64,000 nt of DNA, taken from NCBI RefSeq assembly GCF_019400745.1, contig NZ_WJIB01000010.1, positions 186,001 to 250,000 on the forward strand. Direction: 5' to 3'. The notes beneath the pieces are model-generated. The model was given only the letters and a program-made list of their open reading frames with translations. It was not told where the DNA came from and made no database searches. Numbering within the stretch: position 1 is the first letter of the stretch; each line of letters starts with the position of its first letter. Positions 9,380 through 17,300 of the stretch are shown piece by piece. Source of the DNA: Cohnella sp. CFH 77786. Its GTDB lineage: Bacteria; Bacillota; Bacilli; Paenibacillales; Paenibacillaceae. The position numbers and the translations under genes were made by a program.

Positions 9380-9585
9380 TAAAACAGGCAGGTCTCCTGA
9401 CTTGGAGCTTTATTCCGGCGTCTTCCCAAGTTTCCTCAGTGACATTATGCCGGAAAAAGGACCGATCTCCGCGATCGGCGGCTCCTTACAGTGGCGGGTC
9501 CGTGTCGGATTTTCACCGAACTTCCCTATTAAGCTGAATAGCATGACTGCGTCCAGTACGCTAAGCAGCACCTGTTTCCAAATAT
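9380..9585 (-). promoter_or_regulatory. Cobalamin (AdoCbl-type) riboswitch
   Basis: Minus-strand reading contains, in order, GGAAACAGGTGC, AATAGGGAAGTTCGGTGAAA, ATCCGACACGGACCCGCCAC with TGTAAG directly after it, GGGAAGACGCCGG and AAGTCAGGAGACCTGCCTG. These are the conserved blocks of the cobalamin riboswitch, including the B12 box and the closing stem. It precedes the cobalt permease and the cbi operon, as expected for feedback control by coenzyme B12. Confidence 0.96.
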
Positions 9586-9600
9586 TCTGTTGTCGTATGT

Positions 9601-9630
9601 ACTATATCATTCTGATTCAATGTATGTCCA
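9601..9630 (-). promoter_or_regulatory. Probable sigma-A promoter of the cobalamin operon
   Basis: Minus strand: TGGACA (-35, 9630-9625), 18-base spacer, TATAGT (-10, 9606-9601). The predicted start near 9594 lies just ahead of the riboswitch at 9585. No other good promoter was seen between this and the duplicated gene fragment. Confidence 0.6.
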
Positions 9631-9646
9631 TGATGGAGATTTATTC

Positions 9647-9862
9647 CCATTGATCGAACGGGCAGCCGTTGACCCGTCTCCGACAGTCAGGGCGAGACGA
9701 TCGCCGCGCAAGGAAATATATTCGATAGAATGGAGGTCGGTGGAGCGTTTCAGTCGATTCAGGAGCGATTGGTCCGCCTCGTTCGCATAAGCCTCCAAGT
9801 CGCCGGCCGGCCAACGGTCCATCTCCTCTTCGTCGACCGCTTCCACAACCACATAACTTTGC
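9647..9862 (-). pseudogene. Duplicated 3' fragment of the gene at 10927-12558
   Basis: About 215 bases closely resemble the last 70 codons of the 543-residue gene further along: SYVVVEAVDEEE(M/L)DRWPAGD, STDLHSIEYISLRGDRLAL and AARSINGN are shared. The copy has no 5' part and runs on at its 3' end into unrelated codons. It directly abuts an IS3-type transposase remnant. It is almost certainly non-functional. Confidence 0.85.
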
Positions 9863-9884
9863 GGCCGCATAAACTTTTTTACGT

Positions 9885-10115
9885 CAAACAACTGGTGTGC
9901 TAATCCTTTGTGCCGTTGGCTTGGCGTTATAAAAATTTAGTCCGCTATGGCGATGCTCATCGTTGTACCAGCTAACAAATTGCATGACCCATTCACGCGT
10001 TTCTCTAACAACGTTGTTCCCTTCATCGGGCTTCCGTTATCCGAGTGAAGCACGAGCGGTTGCTGACGGATCACGCATTGCTCTCTACGCAAATCTTTAT
10101 GAATCTGGCAAACAG
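9885..10115 (-). pseudogene. IS3-family transposase (integrase core) remnant, frameshifted
   Basis: Translated in pieces on the minus strand: VCQIHKDLRREQC, PLVLHSDNGSPMKGTTLL, then (shifted frame) ETREWVMQFVSWYNDEHRHS with GLNF directly after it, then (shifted again, at a T run) ITPSQRHKGLAHQLF. These are the conserved C-terminal blocks of IS3-family OrfB, including the DDE-core SDNG and the YN..RHSGL stretch. Segments between LL and ETREW are deleted. No terminal inverted repeats or OrfA were recognised, so this is a dead fragment. Confidence 0.85.
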
Positions 10116-10182
10116 TAGCTGTTGTCCCCGAGTTTCACTGGATCATTCTGTTCTCAAAAAGCCCAACCTGCAGTATGGCAGC

Positions 10183-10686
10183 TTACTCTTTATTAATTTG
10201 ATCAATGGACAATGCCTCGTAATAGTTTTTTGCGGGTGCGGAAATTCTTATAACGGATGGTTTTGTATATTCTCCCGAAACCGGTTCGTGAACGACGATC
10301 TTGAGTTTATCGAAATCACCCGACATCCAAATCGAACCAAGCGACTGAAGCGTCGTATCTCCATTTGTTGTATTGGCATAGGTTAACCAACCCCAACCGT
10401 TCCTCATGACAACATCCATCAACCAATAAGTTTTTGTAAAGTCATATTTATCAATGATGAATTTACCATGAAATGTAGCATTTCGAAATAAAGGGCGGGA
10501 TAAGGTCCCCTGTATTCGAATTGTCGTTGCTTGGGCAGTTAAAGGATCATCCTCAAGGTATTCAATCGCAGGATATTCAATGTCGATCGTTTTGGGGAAG
10601 TTATATAACAAAACAAATGCACCTGCAGCTATTAAAATGATGGATATCGTTGATAGCGTTAGCAGCAACTTTTTTTGTAATGTCAA
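10183..10686 (-). CDS. Uncharacterised membrane-anchored protein
   Basis: 167 residues. One hydrophobic helix at about 3-27 (LLLTLSTISIILIAAGAF) is followed by a soluble domain with no cysteines in recognisable motifs, presumably outside the membrane. The TTG start at 10686 lies six bases after GGAGGGA; the upstream ATG at 10701 overlaps that site and is less likely. It is a lone gene between the IS remnant and the 543-residue gene. I do not recognise the family. Confidence 0.6.
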   Translation of the reverse strand: MTLQKKLLLTLSTISIILIAAGAFVLLYNFPKTIDIEYPAIEYLEDDPLTAQATTIRIQGTLSRPLFRNATFHGKFIIDKYDFTKTYWLMDVVMRNGWGWLTYANTTNGDTTLQSLGSIWMSGDFDKLKIVVHEPVSGEYTKPSVIRISAPAKNYYEALSIDQINKE

Positions 10687-10873
10687 GAGACTTCCCTCCA
10701 TTCATCAATCCCTCTGATGAAAAAAATCGTGAAGAACGTCCAGCGAGATCAATCCTGTCGACCGTCGCTCTTCTTTGTGCGTATGGACTCAAGCAGGCAT
10801 CTACTGATATCCAATCCAGACATCCACTTTTGTACATATATACGTTAATGATTGATTATTATCTGTTTCACCT

Positions 10874-10899
10874 TTGAGCAGATGCCGCCCTCTGCTCAA
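10874..10899. terminator. Hairpin between the 543-residue gene and the region downstream
   Basis: Perfect arms TTGAGCAG / CTGCTCAA around a 10-base loop. On the plus strand it is followed by CCATTTTTTTG; on the minus strand it lies about 28 bases beyond the stop of the gene at 10927. It could end minus-strand transcription, although the T run is on the plus side. Confidence 0.45.
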
Positions 10900-10926
10900 C
10901 CATTTTTTTGTTACCACTACCCTTGA

Positions 10927-12558
10927 TCATCGATCTTCCATGGGTACGCCATTCATCGAACGGGCAGGCGTCCCCCCGTCCCCGACACTTAAGGCGAGAC
11001 GATCGCCGCGCAAGGAAACATATTCGATCGAATGGAGGTCGGTGGAGCGTTTCAGTCGATCCAGGAGCGTTTGGTCCGCATCGTTCGCGAAAGCCTCCAA
11101 GTCGCCGGCCGGCCAACGGTCCAACTCCTCTTCGTCGACTGCCTCCACAACCACATAGCTCGGCATGCCCCTGCTGTTCACGACATAACGGTCCGTTTCT
11201 TCCGATAAGGAATACCCTTCGGGAAGATGGATGGCCACATAAACACCACCCAAGTAACCGTACAGACCCTCACGCCTGCAAACCCATTTTCCCTTCGGAA
11301 GGATGCCGATCAGCCTGTCCTCTCCCCCCGAACCGGAAGGATACAGCGCGATGACGACATTCTGATGATAGAGGACTTCGCCCCCATCGCTCTCGTGTCT
11401 CGGATCTCCTTCCCGATAGCCCTCGCCCGGCTGGAAGAAATACAGGCGGTTAACGCCGGCACGGCCGCGCAGCGGAAGCGTAAGCTCCCATCGATGCTGC
11501 TCGTTGTCGAACTCCCTGACCCTCTCCCACATGCCGCCGATCGCGTATTTGTCCGTTCTGTACAGATAGCTGTGCAGAGGCTGATCCTCACTCCGGTTTT
11601 CCGGGTAAACCGCCCTCTTCAACTCTCTCGGCTTGCCTGAACGGTCTAACGCCACACGGCGAGTTTCTTCCTTGGCCGGATAGAACAGCAACCCGGCATA
11701 CTCGACGCGTGCCAGCCGTTCGGGCAAATCAAAATCGCCGAATTGCACATAATCAAACGCCACATTCAGGTCGCAGGGAAGATCATGGGGGAGGCTTCTT
11801 GACCTTGCTCCCGCCCATGCCCCTCCCAAATAGTAATCCGCCCTAACCGCCCACAGATAATCGAGAAGTTCACGCACGTCATTCGTCGCTTCAGCGTCTT
11901 CCACCAACTCCAGGACGCAGGTAAACGCCTGGACCCAATGCCAGAACCACGGCAGCCCCCCGTATTCCGGCATCCCCTTCTCCCTCAACCGTTCGAGGAT
12001 ACGGGTCAAGCTGTCCCGACCGTCCTTGAACAGCCCGTCATCTTGAAATCGGTGCCCGTAAATCAGTTTGGCGGCCGTATATTTGGCTTCATGATGATTG
12101 TACAGCTGGATCGGGACGCGATAGAAGGAGCTGCAAAGCAGCGCTTCGAAAGTCCTCGTAAACTCGCGGTTTAACGAGTCAGGCATAACCGAACCGTACC
12201 GGCTGTGGAAATATACCATCAATAGGCCCATCAATTCCGCGGGCAACGGGTTTGGCTCTGCTTGAGCGGGCGAAGGCGCAAGGCCAAGCGGCCAGTGGCC
12301 GTACATCGCATCGTCCGGGTTCCGGTTCTGCAGCGACAGTACACCGTGCAATACCTCCCAGGCGGTATGCAGAGCTTTCTCCCGATCCCCCTGAAAAGGA
12401 ATGCTCTCATCCAGAGCGGCGGCCGCCAAGTAAGAGGAATAGTAGAAATTGTTGCGGATATCTTCGTGAAACCAGAGCCCGCCTTCGAGATGGGGTTGGC
12501 TCCACACCTGATTAGCTGCTTTGCTTATCATTTCATTCAACCGTAGCCGGTAACTCAT
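10927..12558 (-). CDS. Uncharacterised 543-residue protein, possible carbohydrate-active toroid plus beta domain
   Basis: Starts at the ATG at 12558 (MSYRLRLNEMI), about 10 bases after AAAGGAG; the frame extends further upstream without a ribosome site. The first 300 or so residues are helix-rich with many Trp/Tyr/His (YYSSYLAAAALDES, YGGLPWFWHWVQAFTCVLEL). The rest is beta-rich. This layout resembles heparinase/polysaccharide-lyase-like folds, but no catalytic motif was recognised, so no function is assigned. There is no signal peptide. Its last 70 codons are duplicated at 9647-9862. Confidence 0.6.
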   Translation of the reverse strand: MSYRLRLNEMISKAANQVWSQPHLEGGLWFHEDIRNNFYYSSYLAAAALDESIPFQGDREKALHTAWEVLHGVLSLQNRNPDDAMYGHWPLGLAPSPAQAEPNPLPAELMGLLMVYFHSRYGSVMPDSLNREFTRTFEALLCSSFYRVPIQLYNHHEAKYTAAKLIYGHRFQDDGLFKDGRDSLTRILERLREKGMPEYGGLPWFWHWVQAFTCVLELVEDAEATNDVRELLDYLWAVRADYYLGGAWAGARSRSLPHDLPCDLNVAFDYVQFGDFDLPERLARVEYAGLLFYPAKEETRRVALDRSGKPRELKRAVYPENRSEDQPLHSYLYRTDKYAIGGMWERVREFDNEQHRWELTLPLRGRAGVNRLYFFQPGEGYREGDPRHESDGGEVLYHQNVVIALYPSGSGGEDRLIGILPKGKWVCRREGLYGYLGGVYVAIHLPEGYSLSEETDRYVVNSRGMPSYVVVEAVDEEELDRWPAGDLEAFANDADQTLLDRLKRSTDLHSIEYVSLRGDRLALSVGDGGTPARSMNGVPMEDR

Positions 12559-12686
12559 GGTTAGCCGCTCCTTTGATTTCTTCCTCACGCCCAAGAACAC
12601 AGTTGGCGAACTTTTCTCATCCCAAGAAGTGGATACGTCCAACACGAATATTCCCGACGTCTTGGCGACGGCGTATTGAAAAGACC

Positions 12687-13199
12687 CTAGAGATTTCGCC
12701 CCCAAGGTTCGTCTTTGTCATGTTCAAACTTGCTAATCTTCAATTCATCTGTTTTATCTTTCGTTCGAATAGTGACCTTCATGTACTCTCTTTCAGGAAG
12801 ATACGATACCAGTGCAGTTACTTCGTAGTTGTACGGCGGTTTCAGTAAATGTTCTAACTTTTCTCTATCATACCTGCTGGGGTAAAGTTTTTTTGCCTCT
12901 ACTGCAAGCAGATTTTCAAAACTGTTTCTTTTATGTATCAGAATATCGGGGCGAATTCTGAGCTCACCTTTATCAGTTATAATTTCCTTGGGATTTGTGT
13001 AGTTCTTATTGTATTCAAGATCTACGTTGTAATCAGGACCTTCCTTATAGCTGCTCAGTAACGCTTTTTCTAAATACACACCAAGTCTATGATTAATGCA
13101 CTCTTCCTTGACTTTGTTTGTTACTAAAAACAGGTCCTTTTCTATTAATTTTCTTATACTTCGTAGCAGAATTGATCGAATACCTTCATGATCCATCAT
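12687..13199 (-). CDS. Small PD-(D/E)xK nuclease-like protein
   Basis: 170 residues from the ATG at 13199 (an in-frame TTG at 13214 and an ATG at 13196 are alternatives). RIRPDILIHKRNSFENLLAV followed by EAKK, around residues 88-112, fits the PD...ExK core of the PD-(D/E)xK nuclease fold. The N terminus is helical (GIRSILLRSIRKLIEKD). The gene is AT-rich compared with its neighbours, which hints at transfer. It could be a solitary defence or restriction-type nuclease. The function is not known, and the motif alone is modest evidence. Confidence 0.6.
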   Translation of the reverse strand: MMDHEGIRSILLRSIRKLIEKDLFLVTNKVKEECINHRLGVYLEKALLSSYKEGPDYNVDLEYNKNYTNPKEIITDKGELRIRPDILIHKRNSFENLLAVEAKKLYPSRYDREKLEHLLKPPYNYEVTALVSYLPEREYMKVTIRTKDKTDELKISKFEHDKDEPWGRNL

Positions 13200-13281
13200 T
13201 AATAGCGTCCCCAATTGTTTAGTGTCATTTATTATGAACCTAATAATTTTTTTACCTGCGTCTAGTGAGCTTTACACTCTT

Positions 13282-14289
13282 CTAAAGCAACGATTGATCC
13301 GTAGCATTTATAGCCTTCCGCAAGATGCCCTTTCGGACATCGATTGGTAATGGATCTTGGTGGTGAGCGAATGCCCAAGGGCTTACCTTCACTTCTTCAC
13401 CCTTCTGCGTCAACGTCTCGATTATATCAGTCAAGGAGTTCAATGGATTCGAGCGGTCCTTGAGTAGCATTCGAGACAGTGTAAACAAATAGGATTGGGA
13501 GGCCCGTATAGGTAGTTTCAATTTATCCTTCGTGTATTCCAGTTGTTTCTCGTAACCAGTATGATGATCTATGACCCTCCAGCCCAGCCATTTCGATTGC
13601 AACCGATTCGTAAGTTTGGTATAAACGCCCGCATGCCATAAATCTACCGTTCTTGCAGATACATCAATATGGAATCCATCCGTGGGAAAATCCTCCGTCC
13701 ATTCCGTGAGGTCGAACTCGGGATAGCCATAGGATCGACGAACAGAGTGCAGCATGTTCGGACCTTCCTGCAAATAACTTTCAACGCCCCCGGTCAGAGG
13801 AAAGAGGAGCAATTCTCCATCTTCGAAGCGAATGCTGCCAACCGTATCCGTCCAGTCCAATTGCTGTGGAGGCGCAAGACTTAAATCAGTACGATCGTCC
13901 TCTTCCGAGGCGATCACCTTTTCTACCGGGAACCCCACATAGGCCGCCAGATCCGCAATGCCATCATCTGCCCATTTGAGCTCCCAACCTGCCCAAACCT
14001 TCCGCATTAAACCCAGATAATGCTTTCTTAACGGGATGTCATCTCGAATGTCCTCTCCGCCGTAAAAAAGCAAGACCCGACGGTCCGCATCCATGACCAC
14101 GCCACCCTCAGCCCAGATGTCGTTCAGCCAACCGGACTGATCCACTTGCACTTGTTTGCGGATGAAAGCTTCCGCATACTCCGGACCCCAAAATAGATCT
14201 ATCGGCAATGTATTAGCGCACCAATGGTTGTAATATAAGTCATATCCGTTATCGGAACGAGGAATGATTAAGTTCGCCCTTTGCCCCAT
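13282..14289 (-). CDS. Uncharacterised 335-residue soluble protein
   Basis: Start at the ATG at 14289 (MGQRANLIIP), preceded by AAAGGGAG; the frame runs further upstream but with poorer context. It has no signal peptide, membrane helix or known catalytic motif. It is rich in Trp and acidic residues (FWGPEYAEAFIRKQVQVDQS, LLFYGGEDIRDD). It looks like one of the Bacillus-group conserved hypotheticals, and I cannot place it further. It is flanked by the PD-(D/E)xK-like gene and a methyltransferase gene, all on the same strand but with gaps of 80-190 bases. Confidence 0.55.
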   Translation of the reverse strand: MGQRANLIIPRSDNGYDLYYNHWCANTLPIDLFWGPEYAEAFIRKQVQVDQSGWLNDIWAEGGVVMDADRRVLLFYGGEDIRDDIPLRKHYLGLMRKVWAGWELKWADDGIADLAAYVGFPVEKVIASEEDDRTDLSLAPPQQLDWTDTVGSIRFEDGELLLFPLTGGVESYLQEGPNMLHSVRRSYGYPEFDLTEWTEDFPTDGFHIDVSARTVDLWHAGVYTKLTNRLQSKWLGWRVIDHHTGYEKQLEYTKDKLKLPIRASQSYLFTLSRMLLKDRSNPLNSLTDIIETLTQKGEEVKVSPWAFAHHQDPLPIDVRKGILRKAINATDQSLL

Positions 14290-14481
14290 CGGTTTTCTCC
14301 CTTTATCAGAGATTTTCTCTATTATCATTCATCCCATTAAAAATATTGTTTCGGAGCCATGCGTGTTTCCTCGCTTTAGTTTTTTGACTCTTCTCTCCTT
14401 GCTATCGATTCCGTTCCAACTTATAGCGGCCGCCCAAGAAAAGGATCATGTTCCCGACCGGGATTACAACAAGTGCTTTTT

Positions 14482-15102
14482 TCAGGGATCTATCCTCCTA
14501 ACCAGCAACGACTGAAAATGCGGTGCTCCTTCGCCCATGCTCACGGTATGAAAGTCCGCCATCCGGAATACGCGCTGAAACACGTCCACAACCGCTCTAT
14601 CCTCGTACATGGAGAAAAACCGCTTGGGCTCGTAGGAATCCTTTTCCCAAATTCCTTCCGAATCTTCCCCGCCATATACGCCGCAGAAGAATAATCCATC
14701 CGATTTGAGGACTCGGCGGATTTCAAGCAGCACCCCCTCAAGCTTAGCCTTCGGCACATGAAGAAGACAGTTCATGGCGTACACCGCATCGAAGGTTGAA
14801 TCCGGAAAATCAAGCTCGTAGAAATCCATAAGCCGGGCGTTCAACCCCTTCTCCTGGCAAAGCCTGACCATCTCCTCCGAAAGATCAACCGAGGTGACTT
14901 CAAGGCCCTGCTGTTTGAAGTACAAGCTATCTCGACCGGTTCCGGCCCCAATCTCCAACAGAGAAGCGCGATTCTCTTGCTTCATCCTGCCCAGGAACTG
15001 CTCGCGCTCCTCCCATTTCCAAGGGGCAGCCTCCGTTCGTTCTCTATGCTCAGCGAAATTGTTGTACGCTTGCTTCAATGAGAGCTTCTCATCCCTATTC
15101 AT
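14482..15102 (-). CDS. Class I SAM-dependent methyltransferase
   Basis: 206 residues with the Rossmann methyltransferase pattern: LLEIGAGTGRDSLYFKQQGL (motif I) near residue 48, VTSVDLSEEMVRLCQEKG (motif II), FDAVYAMNCLLHVPKAKLEG (motif IV) and the RVLKSDGLFFCGVYGG strand. GAGGTG precedes the ATG at 15102. Such proteins methylate small molecules or ubiquinone-like substrates. The substrate cannot be deduced here. Confidence 0.8.
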   Translation of the reverse strand: MNRDEKLSLKQAYNNFAEHRERTEAAPWKWEEREQFLGRMKQENRASLLEIGAGTGRDSLYFKQQGLEVTSVDLSEEMVRLCQEKGLNARLMDFYELDFPDSTFDAVYAMNCLLHVPKAKLEGVLLEIRRVLKSDGLFFCGVYGGEDSEGIWEKDSYEPKRFFSMYEDRAVVDVFQRVFRMADFHTVSMGEGAPHFQSLLVRRIDP

Positions 15103-15165
15103 TCGCGTTCACCTCTTCATTCCATTCAACCGTTTATACGAAGCTCTCGCTGCTCGCGCCCCTGC

Positions 15166-15846
15166 CTACTCTCTTCTCTCTTCCCGTAGGGGCTTCACAT
15201 GCTGAGGAATCTCACGACCGTCCATGGAGATGTACTCCACCTCGAAGGAACCTCGATATCCGAACAGCGGTCCGAAAAACTTGTTGTTCACCTGCACGTC
15301 GATCCGGAACTTCTCCGTCTCCTCGTCATACCACTCGCAGACATCCGCATAGCCGGAGAAGATCATCGGAAACCGGAATCCGACCCTTCCTTCATAAAAA
15401 AATTGCTCCCCCGACCGCAGCCTCATCCCTCCGTTCTCCGCAACGCTCATGTCGATCTCCACGGCCAAGTGCTGGTGCGTACCCAGATAGTCGATGATTT
15501 TCCGTTTGTTCTCGCTGTAAATCATGGTGGCATCAAAGCGCCGGACCCGATCCGGAAAATGGTACGTTCGAATCCAAGTCACCGTCTCGCGTCCGAAGCT
15601 GTCCTGGTAGGCATAATTCTCGATGGTGAACGGGACCTCTTGTCCCCTCTGCGGGAATAGAATGTTGCGCCATGTACCAAGGGCTAGAAACGGCAGCGTA
15701 AACCATTTGCCATACCAGACTTGTTCCATAACCCCTCTTCCGATAGAAGCCATCTGATCCGCGCTGCCGAATCCGAAACGCTTCCGGATCTGAGGGTGGA
15801 GTTTGGCGAAGTCCTCACCCAAGACCCTCTCATAGATCGAGGCCAT
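15166..15846 (-). CDS. DUF4166 family protein
   Basis: 226 residues from the ATG at 15846 (MASIYERVLGEDFAKLHPQI), with AGGAGGGAG upstream. The opening motif and a VEIDMSVAENGGMRLRSGEQ stretch match DUF4166 proteins, whose biochemical role is not known. The gene is followed on the same strand by the methyltransferase gene and preceded by the SRPBCC/DoxX-like gene; DUF4166 and DoxX-like proteins are often neighbours or fused. A longer reading frame upstream passes through the 35-bp repeats and is discounted. Confidence 0.75.
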   Translation of the reverse strand: MASIYERVLGEDFAKLHPQIRKRFGFGSADQMASIGRGVMEQVWYGKWFTLPFLALGTWRNILFPQRGQEVPFTIENYAYQDSFGRETVTWIRTYHFPDRVRRFDATMIYSENKRKIIDYLGTHQHLAVEIDMSVAENGGMRLRSGEQFFYEGRVGFRFPMIFSGYADVCEWYDEETEKFRIDVQVNNKFFGPLFGYRGSFEVEYISMDGREIPQHVKPLREERRE

Positions 15847-15866
15847 ACTTTCTCCCTCCTCTAAAC

Positions 15867-15954
15867 AAACTCTCTCCGCTAATTGGGAGTTTGACGAAGT
15901 TAAACTCTCTCCTCTAATTGGGAGTTTGACGATGTCAAACTCTCTCCGCTTAAG
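15867..15954. repeat. 35-bp tandem repeat with internal inverted repeat
   Basis: Two full units (15867-15901, 15902-15936), differing at only a few bases, and a partial third. Each contains AAACTCTC...GGGAGTTT, so each can form a small hairpin. The array lies between the stop of the SRPBCC/DoxX-like gene (15950) and the start of the DUF4166 gene (15846). Confidence 0.85.
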
Positions 15955-16855
15955 GTTTTTTTCGCAGACACCTTCCCGCACTCGGAAGCTCCGACGCGTT
16001 CAGCAAGCTGACCACAGACAAGACTATCATCGCCACATTCAAAGTAATGGGATTGAAAGGCGCGACATACGATGCCGGGTGCGCGGCCGCACTCAGCCCA
16101 AGTAGAATTAACACCGCGATATTCGTCTTATGAAGGACCTTCCGATGCTTTCCCCATATCATGAGAAACAGCAGGCCGAATCCGACTTCGCACAGCCCCA
16201 TCAGAGTCAGGAGGGGCCTTTCATAACCATTCAGAATGGCCGCTCCCCGTAAAATCTCCAATTCCCCCGAGTCCGGTACGAACAGTTTGGGCACAAGTCC
16301 TTGGTACAGCCAAATGAAGAACAGGCTGAAGCTTGATATCAGTGCGATCATAGAGCGCCTGATCGATACATGCGGGGGAATCCCCTGCTCCAGCCATAGC
16401 CGCAAACAGTCAAAGCTCCAGGCAGTCGCCCACCCCATGAGCGGTCGGAACAGGAAACGGTCAATCCAGCTGCCGAAGGCACCGAAACGAGTCTTGTAAT
16501 CGTATCTCGTTAAGAAGCGGATGCCATCATCCGTCGGCACATAACGCCAGAAGCCAGCCCCCTCGGAGATCAGCGATATCGGATTGGCGGAGCTGAACTT
16601 CAGACTGGAGGTAAGAACGCCGTCCTTCTCCCTCGTACCGGCTGTCTCGCCTTCTCCCGCGATACTGAGCCCAAAGCCGATATTCGTCTTATATAGGAAT
16701 CGCTGAGGCTGCTCTTCATGGGATTTGGGGATGTAAGTAATTTCCGAGAACCTCAAATCCCATTGTTGATGAAGTTCAGGCGTCTGGGTATAGGTCCACA
16801 AGGTTTCCATCGGTGCTTTCATAAGGATTTCTACATAAACGGGTTTTCCCTTCAT
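15950..16855 (-). CDS. SRPBCC-like domain fused to DoxX-like membrane domain
   Basis: 301 residues. Residues 1-150 look like an SRPBCC/polyketide-cyclase-type lipid-binding fold (VYVEILMKAPMETLWTYTQT, PELHQQWDLRFSEI). Residues 165-290 have four hydrophobic helices as in DoxX-like proteins (IALISSFSLFFIWLYQGL, PLLTLMGLCEVGFGLLFLMI). GGGGGAAG precedes the ATG at 16855. It probably forms a transcription unit with the DUF4166 gene. The cellular role is unknown. Confidence 0.7.
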   Translation of the reverse strand: MKGKPVYVEILMKAPMETLWTYTQTPELHQQWDLRFSEITYIPKSHEEQPQRFLYKTNIGFGLSIAGEGETAGTREKDGVLTSSLKFSSANPISLISEGAGFWRYVPTDDGIRFLTRYDYKTRFGAFGSWIDRFLFRPLMGWATAWSFDCLRLWLEQGIPPHVSIRRSMIALISSFSLFFIWLYQGLVPKLFVPDSGELEILRGAAILNGYERPLLTLMGLCEVGFGLLFLMIWGKHRKVLHKTNIAVLILLGLSAAAHPASYVAPFNPITLNVAMIVLSVVSLLNASELPSAGRCLRKKP

Positions 16856-17002
16856 CGCGTCTTCCCCCTACTCCATCCAACATTTCGACAATTGCCAACC
16901 GATTCCTTCCTGCTGATAACGGCTTCCCTTGTTGGGTATTTTCAGCCGGCAAATTATGGTATTGTTGGTGCAGACAGCAACTTTCGAGGAAGAAGGTGCA
17001 GC

Positions 17003-17272
17003 ATGTTAGGACAGATTCACCCGTACTATTATTTAGGCGGGTTTACAGGTAGCGTTATTGGTTATCTCGCAGCGAAAATCTATCAAATCTGGGCGATCGT
17101 TTACCGTCAGAGTCAGTTCGACCCCCATATGCCTCAATCTTGGGAGAGTAGTTCTCCACCGCTTTGGATGACAGCGACTCAAAATCCAGCGAGGTTTACG
17201 TTTTGGGTTGTGCTCTTGTTTCTCGTGATTGGGGTTATTTTCGTGAAGATTTTACGTTCAAGCTCAAAATGA
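17003..17272 (+). CDS. Small membrane protein, 89 residues
   Basis: Start at the ATG at 17003 after AGAAGGTG. Two hydrophobic segments (LGGFTGSVIGYLAAKIYQI near residues 11-30 and FWVVLLFLVIGVIFVKIL near 66-84) flank a short polar loop. It lies 28 bases before the alcohol dehydrogenase-like gene in the same direction. No family was recognised. Confidence 0.55.
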   Translation: MLGQIHPYYYLGGFTGSVIGYLAAKIYQIWAIVYRQSQFDPHMPQSWESSSPPLWMTATQNPARFTFWVVLLFLVIGVIFVKILRSSSK

Positions 17273-17300
17273 ATAAATGATGCGTGGAGGAGATACCCGT

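Noticed and set aside
9607-9891. 94-codon ORF as a real gene
   Set aside because: It is a 3' fragment of the gene at 10927-12558 fused by chance to IS and intergenic codons.
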